From an uncultured Bdellovibrionales bacterium (GTDB lineage Bacteria > Bdellovibrionota > Bdellovibrionia > Bdellovibrionales > UBA1609), in the NCBI GenBank assembly GCA_937936325.1, contig CALGWV010000039.1, positions 1 to 36,861 of the forward strand: a DNA stretch of 36,861 bases. Reading direction: 5' to 3'. Shown piece by piece: positions 22,914 through 31,145 of the stretch. The translations under genes were made by a program, and so were the position numbers. The stretch's first letter is position 1. Each line of letters begins with the position of its first letter. Below the pieces are notes generated by a model. It ran no database searches. It was not told the origin of the DNA and was given only the letters and a program-made list of their open reading frames with translations.

Positions 22914-24971
22914 ATGAGCACAAGGTTTTTTCAAAAAGTATTCGTTTTAGCAGCAACAACATTAGGCTTTTCACTGACCTCTGCAGCCGCACCAAAAAGT
23001 CTGACTCCCCGTAGCCTCTCTTGTAAATATCTACCCCAAATCCAAGATGGATTTTCAAACCAGCATTTTTTACACAAAAAACTCACTCCGAGTTTAAAGA
23101 AAAAAGTGATTGATCAATATATTAAAAATTTAGATCCACTCAAACTTTATTTCACAACAAGTGATGAAAAACATATTCGCAAACTCATGACAGGGATCAC
23201 GCTTAAAGTTTCCGCTGGAGACTGTGACCCCATTCATGAAGCTCACCAGTTTTTACTTAAAAAAGTGGACGAGCGCATGGCTTTTGTTAAGAAACAACTT
23301 GGTCCAAAATATGTTTTTACAAATAAAGTAAAAATCCAAATGGACCCTAAAGAAAGAAAGCGAGCCGACAGCGTTAAAGAGCTCAATGCCTTTCATGCTA
23401 AATATCTTCACTTTCAGGTTTCAAACTATTTAGCCTCTGACATGAAGCTCACTAAAGCTAAAGAGAAAGTTTTAAAGAGCTACGACCGTGTTAAAAAAAG
23501 AATGACAGATCTTAAAATAGTAGACCAATTAGATGTGTACCTAGACTCCTACGCTAGAGCCTATGACCCCCATTCTACTTATTTTTCCAACAAAGATTTA
23601 AAAGCTTTTCAAATTTCAATGACTTTATCCTTAGAAGGTATCGGCGCCACTCTTATGTCTAAAGATGGCTACACTATTGTAGAAAGCCTTGTTGCTGGAG
23701 GAGCTGCTGACAAAAATGGCCTCCTAAAGCCTAAAGACAAAATTTTATTTGTAGGACAAAAAAAGAATGAAGACCCCGTTGATGTTGTCGACATGGATTT
23801 ATCAGATGTCGTTGAAAAAATCCGTGGAAAAAAAGGAACAACAGTTTATCTCACTGTCTTAAGAAAAACCAAGACTTCTACAATAAGAAAAGTCATTCCT
23901 ATTGTCAGAGACAAAGTGAACTTAGAAAGCCAAGCAGCTTCAGTCAGCTACCACAACAAACAGGTTGGAAAACAAACACAGAAAATTGCCTTAATACAAC
24001 TTCCCTCATTTTATTCTGATGGACGCTTAGGGGGAAAGACGGCCACTAAAGATTTAAAAAAACTTCTTCTAGAAGCCCGAACAAAAGGGACTGATGCTGT
24101 GGTTTTAGATTTATCTAATAATGGTGGCGGAGCCTTAGTCGATGCAGTCAATATTACGGGCTTGTTTTTTAAAACAGGAGCAGTGGTAAAACAATCTTTT
24201 AGAGATGAAAATCGCCCTGCTGAAGCCTTAACAGATAAAGACCCTAGTGTCGTCTATAACGGCCCATTAGTTGTTCTCACAAGTAGACTCTCCGCCAGTG
24301 CTTCTGAAATTGTGGCGGGAGCTTTAAAAGATTACAGGCGTGCCGTGATTGTTGGAAACGATCATACTTTTGGAAAAGGAACCATTCAAAACGTCAGTCG
24401 TTTAGACGGCAATAAAGGAGCCCTTAAAACCACTATAGGAATGTTCTACACAGCCGGCGGAAAATCTACCCAGCACATTGGTGTAGAGTCTGATGTTGTT
24501 TTACCCAGTGTCCTAGCCAGCGAAGACATAGGCGAAAAAACTTATGATTATTCCATCCCTCCAAGCAAACTCAACTCTTTTGTCTCTAATGGAGCTTATG
24601 TCCACAAAGGACCCTACAAATGGTATGTGCTGAGCCCACAAATAATTAAAAACTTAAATAAAAATTCTTCAAAAAGAGTAAAGCAGAATAAAAAGTTTGC
24701 AGAAATACGTGAAGAGATTAAAAAAATTGGATCACGTAAAGGCAAACTTATAGACCTTGCTGAGCTTATGAAAGAAAAATCAGACGCTGAGAAAAAAGAA
24801 GACAAAGAAGAAGACCTCGCCTCAAACTCCAAAAAAGCCAGAGAAAAAAGGTATTTTGAAAGAGCCGATGTTATTGAAGCTATAAATGTAGCCGCGGACC
24901 TCATCCAAGAAATCAAAAAAGAAGAAGCTTCGAACAGAGACTTAGCCGTCTCATCAAAAACTGTTTTATAA
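22914..24971 (+). CDS. prc: Carboxy-terminal processing (tail-specific) protease, S41 family, Prc type
   Basis: 685 residues, the same size as E. coli Prc. It is a periplasmic serine protease that trims or degrades proteins from the C-terminus and, in relatives, controls peptidoglycan endopeptidases. Visible: signal peptide ending SAAA (about 23-26); N-terminal helical domain with DPHSTYFS near 218-225; a PDZ domain about 237-325 (LEGIGATL, ILFVGQ); the S41 core with SNNGGGALVDAV (401-412) and SASASEI (460-466). By alignment to E. coli Prc the Ser-Lys dyad is S462 and K488 (TFGKGTIQ). A Lys/Glu-rich C-terminal helical region resembles DUF3340. The start ATG 22914 has GGAG five bases upstream; an out-of-frame ATG at 22910 lies next to it. 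Convergent with coaX. Confidence 0.95.
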   Translation: MSTRFFQKVFVLAATTLGFSLTSAAAPKSLTPRSLSCKYLPQIQDGFSNQHFLHKKLTPSLKKKVIDQYIKNLDPLKLYFTTSDEKHIRKLMTGITLKVSAGDCDPIHEAHQFLLKKVDERMAFVKKQLGPKYVFTNKVKIQMDPKERKRADSVKELNAFHAKYLHFQVSNYLASDMKLTKAKEKVLKSYDRVKKRMTDLKIVDQLDVYLDSYARAYDPHSTYFSNKDLKAFQISMTLSLEGIGATLMSKDGYTIVESLVAGGAADKNGLLKPKDKILFVGQKKNEDPVDVVDMDLSDVVEKIRGKKGTTVYLTVLRKTKTSTIRKVIPIVRDKVNLESQAASVSYHNKQVGKQTQKIALIQLPSFYSDGRLGGKTATKDLKKLLLEARTKGTDAVVLDLSNNGGGALVDAVNITGLFFKTGAVVKQSFRDENRPAEALTDKDPSVVYNGPLVVLTSRLSASASEIVAGALKDYRRAVIVGNDHTFGKGTIQNVSRLDGNKGALKTTIGMFYTAGGKSTQHIGVESDVVLPSVLASEDIGEKTYDYSIPPSKLNSFVSNGAYVHKGPYKWYVLSPQIIKNLNKNSSKRVKQNKKFAEIREEIKKIGSRKGKLIDLAELMKEKSDAEKKEDKEEDLASNSKKAREKRYFERADVIEAINVAADLIQEIKKEEASNRDLAVSSKTVL

Positions 24972-24987
24972 AAATAATTCTCACACT

Positions 24988-25722
24988 CTAGTTACAGAGC
25001 CCCTTAAAAATAAGATAGGGCTCGTGATGATCAAAAATTTTTTCTTTTTTATACAGAAGGCTTAGACCTCCTGTTCCAATGATTTTAAATTCTTTTTTTG
25101 GATACTCTTCTTCAATCAGATTTATTAAACCTTTGAACTGCATGAGGTGTCCGTAGTACAGACCGGCCTGCAAGCAGCTATGAGTGTCCACACCAATTTT
25201 TACTAATGGCTTTTTTACTTCGACTTTAGGCAGCTGAGCGGTTTTGGAGGCTAAGGCTTCATTCATTAAATTCAGGCCCGCAAGAATATATCCCCCCAAG
25301 TATTCTTTGTTTTTCGTAACCACTTCTATCGTCGTGGCTGTTCCCATATCTATAATGATGAGATCACTATTGGGTACGACTTGAAGTCCCCCCAAACTAG
25401 CTGCGATACGGTCAGCCCCCAAGCTATGAGGATCCTTAATTTTTATATCTAAAACTTTTTGATTTTTAAAATTTAAATAATGAACAGGAAGTTGGAAGTT
25501 CTCAAATAAAAAACTTTCTAAATCTGAATTGATATCAGGAACGACTGAAGCAATATGAATACTCTTGAGTGGGGCACTCTTTAAACCGAGTTTGATTTTA
25601 TGCACCAAGCTTTCCAAAGCATCTTTAGAAGTTCTGACTGATGTGTCCAGATAAACTTCAAAAGGCGCTTCTGTCAACAAAGCTTGGATCTTCGTGTTTC
25701 CCACATCAATGAGCAACTTCAA
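24988..25722 (-). CDS. coaX: Type III pantothenate kinase
   Basis: 244 residues. CoaX phosphorylates pantothenate with ATP, the first committed step to coenzyme A, and is unrelated to CoaA. It shows the ASKHA-fold motifs: LIDVGNTKIQ at 3-12 (phosphate 1), GADRIAASLGG near 102-112, and IDMGTATTIEVV near 124-135 (phosphate 2). Family members need a monovalent cation and resist feedback by CoA. The start is TTG 25722, supported by GGGAG six bases upstream and by a TTGA overlap with the coaBC stop. It is the last gene of the minus-strand pan/coa operon, ending 16 bases from the convergent protease gene. Confidence 0.95.
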   Translation of the reverse strand: MKLLIDVGNTKIQALLTEAPFEVYLDTSVRTSKDALESLVHKIKLGLKSAPLKSIHIASVVPDINSDLESFLFENFQLPVHYLNFKNQKVLDIKIKDPHSLGADRIAASLGGLQVVPNSDLIIIDMGTATTIEVVTKNKEYLGGYILAGLNLMNEALASKTAQLPKVEVKKPLVKIGVDTHSCLQAGLYYGHLMQFKGLINLIEEEYPKKEFKIIGTGGLSLLYKKEKIFDHHEPYLIFKGLCN

Positions 25723-26921
25723 GAAGAACTCCCGTGCGAGTGAGCCATAATATTTATTAAAGACTGAGCCATGTCTGACTTTGTCTTACCTCTGTCAATA
25801 ACAGCTAAACTTGAGTTATAGATTTCAAATTGATGCGAAACCTCAGAAATACCAGACACATCATTATGAACTACAAAATCACTATACTCTGCCACCTTAC
25901 TGATTTTAGCCATGGGCTTTGGATTTTTAGCTGTAAGCTTAAACCCAATGACTTGTACACCCGGCTGCCACTTTTTAAGAAAGGGTAGAATTTTAAAATT
26001 AGATTTGAGTTCAATTTTCAAACTGCTCATATCAGAAGAGATTTTTGAATTTTCAGTGCTTCCAACACCTTCAATATGATGAACAGAATAATCACTCACT
26101 GCCGGCATAAATATAATAGACCTGTACTTATTTGAAGTGAGTTTTTCTTCCATCAATGCATTTAAACTTTTAAAGTCCGTAAAAAAAGATTTATTCTCGT
26201 TTGAGACAAAATTTAAATCTCTTTTTAAATAATTTGAAGCACACAGATCCAGATTAAAGTGATGCCTGAGGTCTTTATAAATTTGCAGCCCTGTCTGGCC
26301 TGAGCTTGAGTTCCCAATAGACCTTACAGAGTCCAATGCTTCTCTCGTCCCCCCAAAAACCAAAAGGACTTTTTTATCCGAGGTCGAACGAAGCTCGTGC
26401 AAAATTAAATCACTCATCGCCTCTGGCTCAAGCAGCCTCCCCGCTCCTGCATGCCCACAGGCTTGATGTCCAAGTCCAGGCTCATAAACCTGAATGTTCT
26501 TCATGGCCCTAAGTTTCTGCACAGCTTGCTGACACGGAGAAGATTCCCACATGCGGTGATTCATCGCTGGAAAAATAAGATATTTTTTATTAGGATCACG
26601 GGCTTGAAATAGGGCTCCGACTAAATCATCAGCAAATCCCAAACTCATCTTAACTAAAGTGTTTAAAGATGCTGGAGCTAAAATCTGCATCTCATTTTTG
26701 TCCACTTCATGAATATGAGCCATCATGGAACCCGGCTCAAAAGTATCAGATAAAACTTTTTTCCCAGTTAAGCCTTCGAGACTGGCTGCACCAATAAATT
26801 TTTGAGATGAAACTGTTTGCACAGTTTGGACCTCATGACCCGCTTTCACCATTTCTGAAACTACAAATAAAGCCTTATAGGCTGCAATAGAACCGGAGAA
26901 ATTAAAAAGAATTTTAGCCAT
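25719..26921 (-). CDS. coaBC: Bifunctional phosphopantothenoylcysteine decarboxylase / phosphopantothenate-cysteine ligase
   Basis: 400 residues, normal length. It joins cysteine to 4'-phosphopantothenate (CoaB) and decarboxylates the product to 4'-phosphopantetheine (CoaC, flavin dependent). The N-terminal CoaC part has GSIAAYKA at 9-16, APASLNTLVK near 81-90, PAMNHRMW near 117-124 and ACGHAGAGRL near 150-159 with the conserved Cys. The CoaB part has FGGTREALDSVR near 188-199, NSSSGQTG near 203-210 and PAVSDY near 275-280. The start is ATG 26921 with GGGAG eight bases upstream; a TTG 15 bases earlier would sit on that site's 5' side inside panC. It starts one base after the panC stop and overlaps coaX by four. 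Confidence 0.95.
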   Translation of the reverse strand: MAKILFNFSGSIAAYKALFVVSEMVKAGHEVQTVQTVSSQKFIGAASLEGLTGKKVLSDTFEPGSMMAHIHEVDKNEMQILAPASLNTLVKMSLGFADDLVGALFQARDPNKKYLIFPAMNHRMWESSPCQQAVQKLRAMKNIQVYEPGLGHQACGHAGAGRLLEPEAMSDLILHELRSTSDKKVLLVFGGTREALDSVRSIGNSSSGQTGLQIYKDLRHHFNLDLCASNYLKRDLNFVSNENKSFFTDFKSLNALMEEKLTSNKYRSIIFMPAVSDYSVHHIEGVGSTENSKISSDMSSLKIELKSNFKILPFLKKWQPGVQVIGFKLTAKNPKPMAKISKVAEYSDFVVHNDVSGISEVSHQFEIYNSSLAVIDRGKTKSDMAQSLINIMAHSHGSSS

Positions 26922-26922
26922 A

Positions 26923-27696
26923 TTAAAGACTCCCAATTTGGTTTAATTCTTGATGATCTATGAGTCGCACCCCTTCAATAAAAACAGCTGCAAAGCGATT
27001 TTTAAAATGCTCTTCGAGATAATCAATTTCAATATTATGACTTATGAGTTCTTTTTCTAAACCTGATATATCACTCACAGACCTCAAAAGCTCTGCAAAC
27101 AGAACTGCTTTTTTGTAGCCTTCGGGTGAGAGCTTTGAGTTTCTTGTGGAATAGGCCACGCCCTCTTTTGTTCTATGGGTGGGCACCTCAATAATTTCTG
27201 TTTGTAAATAAAAATCATGGACCATGTCTTCAATGAGTCTTAACTGCAAAAAATCTTTTTCACCAAAATATGCTTTGTTAGGCTTTAAAGCCAAAAGCAG
27301 CTTAAGCACAATGGTTAAAACACCATCAAGATGTCCAGGACGAGCCTTGGCACAAAGGATCTCTCTGTACTCCTGGTGCTGAACTATAAATTGGGGCTTG
27401 GTCTTGGGATATATTTCATCCACACCTGGCGTCCAAACTTTATGCACACCCAGTTTTTTTAAAAATTTAAGATCTGCCTCTAAAGTTCCGGGGTAACTTT
27501 CTAAATCTTTTTTTGAATCAAACTGAATTGGATTTAAAAATAAAGACACTACCACTTCGTCGTTTTCAACTAAAGCCTGCTCAATCAATTTTTGATGTCC
27601 TTGATGGAGCCCGCCAAGGCTGGGCACAAAACCCAAGCTCCCAGAATAGGTACGCCCCAATTCTATGGCCTCAGCAAGTGAACTCAATTTGATCAT
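26923..27696 (-). CDS. panC: Pantothenate synthetase
   Basis: 257 residues, slightly shorter than the usual 280. It condenses pantoate and beta-alanine with ATP through a pantoyl-adenylate. The nucleotidyltransferase HxGH is LHQGH, with H31 and H34, within GFVPSLGGLHQGH (the family norm is PTMGALHEGH). FLNPIQF follows near 52, and FGEKDFLQL near 140-148 binds ATP and pantoate. YSTRNSKLSPEG near 172-183 corresponds to the second ATP-contact loop (MSSRN in the family). ATG 27696 overlaps the panB stop in an ATGA arrangement. Beta-alanine must come from an aspartate decarboxylase encoded elsewhere. Confidence 0.95.
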   Translation of the reverse strand: MIKLSSLAEAIELGRTYSGSLGFVPSLGGLHQGHQKLIEQALVENDEVVVSLFLNPIQFDSKKDLESYPGTLEADLKFLKKLGVHKVWTPGVDEIYPKTKPQFIVQHQEYREILCAKARPGHLDGVLTIVLKLLLALKPNKAYFGEKDFLQLRLIEDMVHDFYLQTEIIEVPTHRTKEGVAYSTRNSKLSPEGYKKAVLFAELLRSVSDISGLEKELISHNIEIDYLEEHFKNRFAAVFIEGVRLIDHQELNQIGSL

Positions 27697-28487
27697 GAAC
27701 TATAGCTCTCATCTTTTGAGGGAAATATCCCTTTTTGAACTTCATCACAATATTGGTCTAAAGCTTCTTTAAACAGATGAGCCCCACCAGAGAAGGCTTT
27801 CACAAACTTCGCTTTAAAATCAGGGGTCAGACCTAGCAGATCTTGCCATACTAAAATTTGGCCATCAGTCCCAGGCCCGGCACCTATACCAATAGTTGGA
27901 ATACTCAGCGCCCCAGTCACTTGCTTGCCTAACTCTGTTGGAACACACTCAAGAACAATAGAAAAGCATCCTAACTCTTGAGCTATTAAAGCCTCTTCTT
28001 TTATAAACTCGGATTGCTCTTGCTCCCGGCCTTGAACCTTATAACCCCCAACCAAATGAGTATGTTGTGGCATCAAACCCGTATGGGCCATCACCGGCAC
28101 ACCCGAGCTTATACAAGTTTGAATAAACTCTTTATTCGAAGCCACCCCTTCTACTTTAACAGCTTGGGCGCCTGCTTTAAAAAGTTGTTCAACAACACTC
28201 ATACTTTCTGATTTATTTTTCGTCGTCGTTAGAAACGCGAGATCAGAAACAATAAATTTTTCCGGCGCCCCACGTCGAACCGCCAGTGTAGCCCACTTTA
28301 TCCACTGGTTTTCACAACCTAAAGTTGTTGATTCACCCATCATAGTCATAGCTATCGAGTCCCCTACTAGAACTGCATCAATAGGTGAAGTCGCTAATAT
28401 TTTTGCCGAAGTAAAATCATAACAAGTGACCATAGTGATTTTTTCTTGAGACTTTTTTTTCTTATCCCACTCTATAATATTTTTCAT
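27693..28487 (-). CDS. panB: 3-methyl-2-oxobutanoate (ketopantoate) hydroxymethyltransferase
   Basis: 264 residues, full length. It transfers a hydroxymethyl group from methylene-tetrahydrofolate to 2-oxoisovalerate, making ketopantoate; the enzyme is a cytosolic Mg-dependent TIM barrel. Typical segments are VTCYDFTSAK near 20, VLVGDSIAMTMMG near 40-52 with the metal-binding Asp, MAHTGLMPQH near 131-140, VGGYKVQGR near 145-153, VLECVP with the catalytic Glu near 178-183, and IGIGAGPGTDGQILVWQD near 199-216. Its ATG overlaps the stop of the DUF2520 gene by four bases, and its own stop overlaps panC by four. Confidence 0.96.
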   Translation of the reverse strand: MKNIIEWDKKKKSQEKITMVTCYDFTSAKILATSPIDAVLVGDSIAMTMMGESTTLGCENQWIKWATLAVRRGAPEKFIVSDLAFLTTTKNKSESMSVVEQLFKAGAQAVKVEGVASNKEFIQTCISSGVPVMAHTGLMPQHTHLVGGYKVQGREQEQSEFIKEEALIAQELGCFSIVLECVPTELGKQVTGALSIPTIGIGAGPGTDGQILVWQDLLGLTPDFKAKFVKAFSGGAHLFKEALDQYCDEVQKGIFPSKDESYSS

Positions 28488-29200
28488 TTTAATCTCTTAA
28501 TTTGGTTGTCATACATGTTCACAAAGGACTCATAAAACTCTAATAAATCTTTATCGTTTTTGATACTTTTTTTATGGAGCTCAATAGTTTTAAGGTCTCC
28601 ACGAACCACAGGTCCAGTAAGACGCTCCAAAACTCCAACATCACTCAACATATTTTCTAAAGATTGCTCATATATTTTTTTAAAGTCTGACACTTCAACA
28701 TATTTTCCAAGTTCATCATTTTTGAGTTTTAAACTCAAGGCTTGAACTAGGTTTCCAAAGAGACAAGCCATTAAATGATATTTGGATTTTAATTCAGGCG
28801 GAATGAGCTTTAAATCAGGGAGAATTCCTTTTAAAGCTAAGTACGCCTTTTTGGAATCGATAAACAAAGGGACCTGCTGAGATTCAACATCCTGTGCAAA
28901 ACTACCTAAGGGATGAACTCCAGTAATGTCTGGGGAATAAACAGCTCCGGAAAGATGAACACAAAAAGCCTCGGTCTTATTTTTTAAATTTAAATTATAA
29001 AAGTCTAAAATAGCTTCATCGCTGATAGCTAAAAAAATAACATCTGCAGATTTGATGAACTGACTCAAGTCTTCTTTGGAATGAGTGTCTCGATCCCAAA
29101 AAACAAATTCATCACACCAAGCTGCAAATAACCCCGGAACATGCCCAGATATTTTACCTGATCCTATAACTAGAGCTTTTGAATGAGTTTTAATTATAAT
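28484..29200 (-). CDS. Rossmann-fold / DUF2520 protein, probable dehydrogenase; likely ATT start
   Basis: 238 residues from ATT 29200. The family has an N-terminal NAD(P)-binding Rossmann fold and a C-terminal helical DUF2520 domain like that of ketopantoate reductase. The dinucleotide motif LVIGSGKIS lies at about 10-18, ADVIFLAISD at about 52-61, HLSGAVYSPDITGVHPLGSF at about 82-101, and GPVVRGD further on. There is no ATG, GTG or TTG between the in-frame stop near 29213 and the motif; the first such codon is TTG 29068, which would remove the nucleotide-binding loop. AAGGA lies six bases before ATT 29200, so a rare ATT start (or ATA/ATT just after) is inferred. It overlaps the upstream gene by 11 bases and panB by four. 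Its place beside panB makes a ketopantoate reductase role plausible. Confidence 0.75.
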   Translation of the reverse strand: MIIKTHSKALVIGSGKISGHVPGLFAAWCDEFVFWDRDTHSKEDLSQFIKSADVIFLAISDEAILDFYNLNLKNKTEAFCVHLSGAVYSPDITGVHPLGSFAQDVESQQVPLFIDSKKAYLALKGILPDLKLIPPELKSKYHLMACLFGNLVQALSLKLKNDELGKYVEVSDFKKIYEQSLENMLSDVGVLERLTGPVVRGDLKTIELHKKSIKNDKDLLEFYESFVNMYDNQIKRLK

Positions 29201-29537
29201 ACGGAGTCCTTTTTAATTTTTTTATATTTCGATAATATTTTTCAATTTCATCTTTGTAAACTTCAAGAACTTTGCTCTTTTTTGCTAGAATTTCATCCTC
29301 AAAAAACAAGCGATGAAACCATCGACGATACCTTTGATCTCTCTTGGTCTTTATTTTTTGTTCATAGACCCAAACCTTATAACCCGCTTCTGCCTCAATA
29401 TGATCTGGCGGCCCAAGCTGAGACAGGACCTGCTCTTGGGTCACGCCTATAGGGAAACTCTTAATTTTCTTCCCTAGGTTGGTACAGGATACCGCCAGAA
29501 TACTTATGAGGAGACATTTTAAAATTGTGTTCAGCAT
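29190..29537 (-). CDS. Small lipoprotein with a BamE/SmpA-like fold
   Basis: 115 residues. The signal peptide ends in LAVSC with the lipidated Cys at residue 18. The mature part has the BamE/OmlA signature of a G-V-T-x-E-Q-V turn and helix followed by LGPPDHIEAEAGYKVWVYEQ (about 42-61); in this fold such motifs precede paired strands. Known BamE assists outer-membrane protein assembly, but many lipoproteins share the fold, so BamE itself is not claimed. It is the first gene of the pan/coa run on the minus strand, and its last codons overlap the proposed start of the DUF2520 gene. It has no obvious link to CoA synthesis. Confidence 0.7.
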   Translation of the reverse strand: MLNTILKCLLISILAVSCTNLGKKIKSFPIGVTQEQVLSQLGPPDHIEAEAGYKVWVYEQKIKTKRDQRYRRWFHRLFFEDEILAKKSKVLEVYKDEIEKYYRNIKKLKRTPYYN

Positions 29538-29602
29538 AATGGGATCAACTTCACAAAAGTGACAAGTAGGTTTAAGATTTCATGGGACATTTAATATACC
29601 CC

Positions 29603-29608
29603 TATAAT
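29603..29608 (+). promoter_or_regulatory. Candidate -10 box for the cytochrome oxidase operon
   Basis: A perfect TATAAT lies in the 221-bp divergent space between the BamE-like lipoprotein and the oxidase operon. The best -35 at suitable spacing (TTCATG, 29579-29584) is poor. It would give a 5' untranslated leader of about 145 bases before 29759. Nothing else gene-like was seen in 29538-29758. Confidence 0.35.
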
Positions 29609-29758
29609 AGAACAGTCCTTAAAAGATATAAACCTAAAAGCTTTCTAGTGAATTCGTCTTGCAGATGGGCAAGATCATGAGCCTAGAGTTTACTTTTTAT
29701 GGCTTTGGTGAGACTTTTGCTTTGTCCCGTAAATCGAAATTGAAACTCGGAGAAATCA

Positions 29759-30280
29759 ATGTCATTAACAGACGAAAAACAGGAACAACTCGGTTTTAAA
29801 TTTTTTATAGCCTCTATGGTCGCTTCCCTGGGCCTCTTGATCTATCTTTCTTTTTTTGGCCCTGGAGTCAACTCATTGGATCAAATAGCTGAGCTCCAAG
29901 AAGAGACAGGAGTTCCTGAGTTTGATGTCGAAGAAGTTGAAAAGCCCTGGCTGGCTTCACCGGAGATGGTTCTTGAAGGGAAAGCTGTGTATGCTGGCGC
30001 AGGGACTTGCGCATCATGTCATGGCGTTAAAGGCGAAGCAGGAATCCCTGGAATTGCAGCCCGCAACCTGATTGAAGGTCAATGGAGAAACGGGGGTTCT
30101 TCAATTGCTCTTTTTAATACTCTTGTGGACGGAATCAGTGGCACATCTATGGTCTCTTTTAAAGACTCCTTATCTGTAAACCAACGCTGGGCTCTTGTTC
30201 ATTTTATTAGATCTATCACTAAAAATAGGCCCGATGACAATCCTGCTGAACTCTCTGCCTTTGGAGAGCAAAACCTTTAA
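29759..30280 (+). CDS. Membrane-anchored class I cytochrome c
   Basis: 173 residues. A single N-terminal membrane segment (about 14-33) leaves the rest in the periplasm. One haem site is present: C84, C87 and H88 in GTCASCHG, with M131 in GTSMVSF as the probable sixth ligand. The ending RWALVHFIRS is the usual C-terminal helix of the fold. It starts with ATG 29759, preceded by GGAG seven bases away, and heads the oxidase operon with five bases to the next gene. It may carry electrons from a quinol:cytochrome c reductase or another donor to the oxidase, whose subunit II has its own cytochrome domain. Confidence 0.88.
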   Translation: MSLTDEKQEQLGFKFFIASMVASLGLLIYLSFFGPGVNSLDQIAELQEETGVPEFDVEEVEKPWLASPEMVLEGKAVYAGAGTCASCHGVKGEAGIPGIAARNLIEGQWRNGGSSIALFNTLVDGISGTSMVSFKDSLSVNQRWALVHFIRSITKNRPDDNPAELSAFGEQNL

Positions 30281-30285
30281 AATAC

Positions 30286-31110
30286 ATGTATAAACACCTT
30301 CTTGTTCTCTTTACTGTCTTTCTTCAAGGTTGGACTTCACAAGCCTCTAACGTCCCTGCGGGCAAGGCCTCGCATGTTCTTCCTCGAGAAGTTGCTGGGA
30401 CAGATATTACAGGTCGTCCCGGGGATAAGATTGACCTTAATCTAGAGTTTAAAGACCGTTTCGGTGAAACCAGGAAGCTTCAAGATTTTTTTATTAAAGA
30501 TCGCCCCGTTTTCATCTCTATGGTTTACTTTAACTGCCCTGGTCTCTGTAATATTCATATGAACGGCGTTTTCGAAGCTCTAGACAGCCCCTTTTTCACA
30601 CTCACTCCTGGTGAAGAATACACTTGGCTCAGTATCAGCATTGATCCAAAAGAAACACCTGATTTAGCAGCTCAAAAAATTACAAGCTATCAAAAAATTG
30701 CAAAAAGACCAGAGGCTATTGAGAAAGCCTGGCATTTTTTAACGGGTCAGCCCAGCAGTATTAAGTCTATCACTCAACAACTTGGATTTAATTACAAATG
30801 GGACGAAATCACAAAACAGTATGTTCATGCTGCTGCAGTCTATAGCTTAACTCCCGATGGTGTTGTCTCCCAGGTCCATAGTAATGTGAGTTTTAGCCCT
30901 AGAACCCTTAAACTTTCTGCCATTGAGGCCTCTAAGGGAGCTGTTGGAAACTACAAAGATTTGTTTCTTTATTATTGTTACGAACTAAACCCGAATACAG
31001 GGCAGTATACTTTGGTGGCGACAACTCTAATGAAATTTGGAGGTCTCATCACTCTTATACTTTTAGCCTTATTTTTAGGACCTGTTTGGCTTAAAGAATT
31101 TAAAAAATAA
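30286..31110 (+). CDS. SCO1/SenC-family copper chaperone
   Basis: 274 residues. SCO proteins deliver copper to, or reduce, the CuA site of oxidase subunit II. There is a signal peptide (cleavage near QASN, about 19-22) and a thioredoxin-like fold with the copper ligands C84 and C88 (CPGLC) and H181 (YVHAAAVYSL). IDPKETPDLAAQK near 120-131 is a family segment. A C-terminal membrane helix (about 247-266) is an addition to the commonest architecture, where the anchor is N-terminal. It lies directly before the gene for its expected client, CoxB. No good Shine-Dalgarno site precedes ATG 30286, so translation may be coupled to the upstream cytochrome gene. Confidence 0.92.
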   Translation: MYKHLLVLFTVFLQGWTSQASNVPAGKASHVLPREVAGTDITGRPGDKIDLNLEFKDRFGETRKLQDFFIKDRPVFISMVYFNCPGLCNIHMNGVFEALDSPFFTLTPGEEYTWLSISIDPKETPDLAAQKITSYQKIAKRPEAIEKAWHFLTGQPSSIKSITQQLGFNYKWDEITKQYVHAAAVYSLTPDGVVSQVHSNVSFSPRTLKLSAIEASKGAVGNYKDLFLYYCYELNPNTGQYTLVATTLMKFGGLITLILLALFLGPVWLKEFKK

Positions 31111-31145
31111 AACTATTGAAATTGAATTTTAAGGAGTACACGTAC

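Noticed and set aside
31116-31145. TTG 31116 as the start of coxB
   Set aside because: The added ten codons contain the AAGGAG ribosome site for ATG 31146, which also gives a normal signal peptide.
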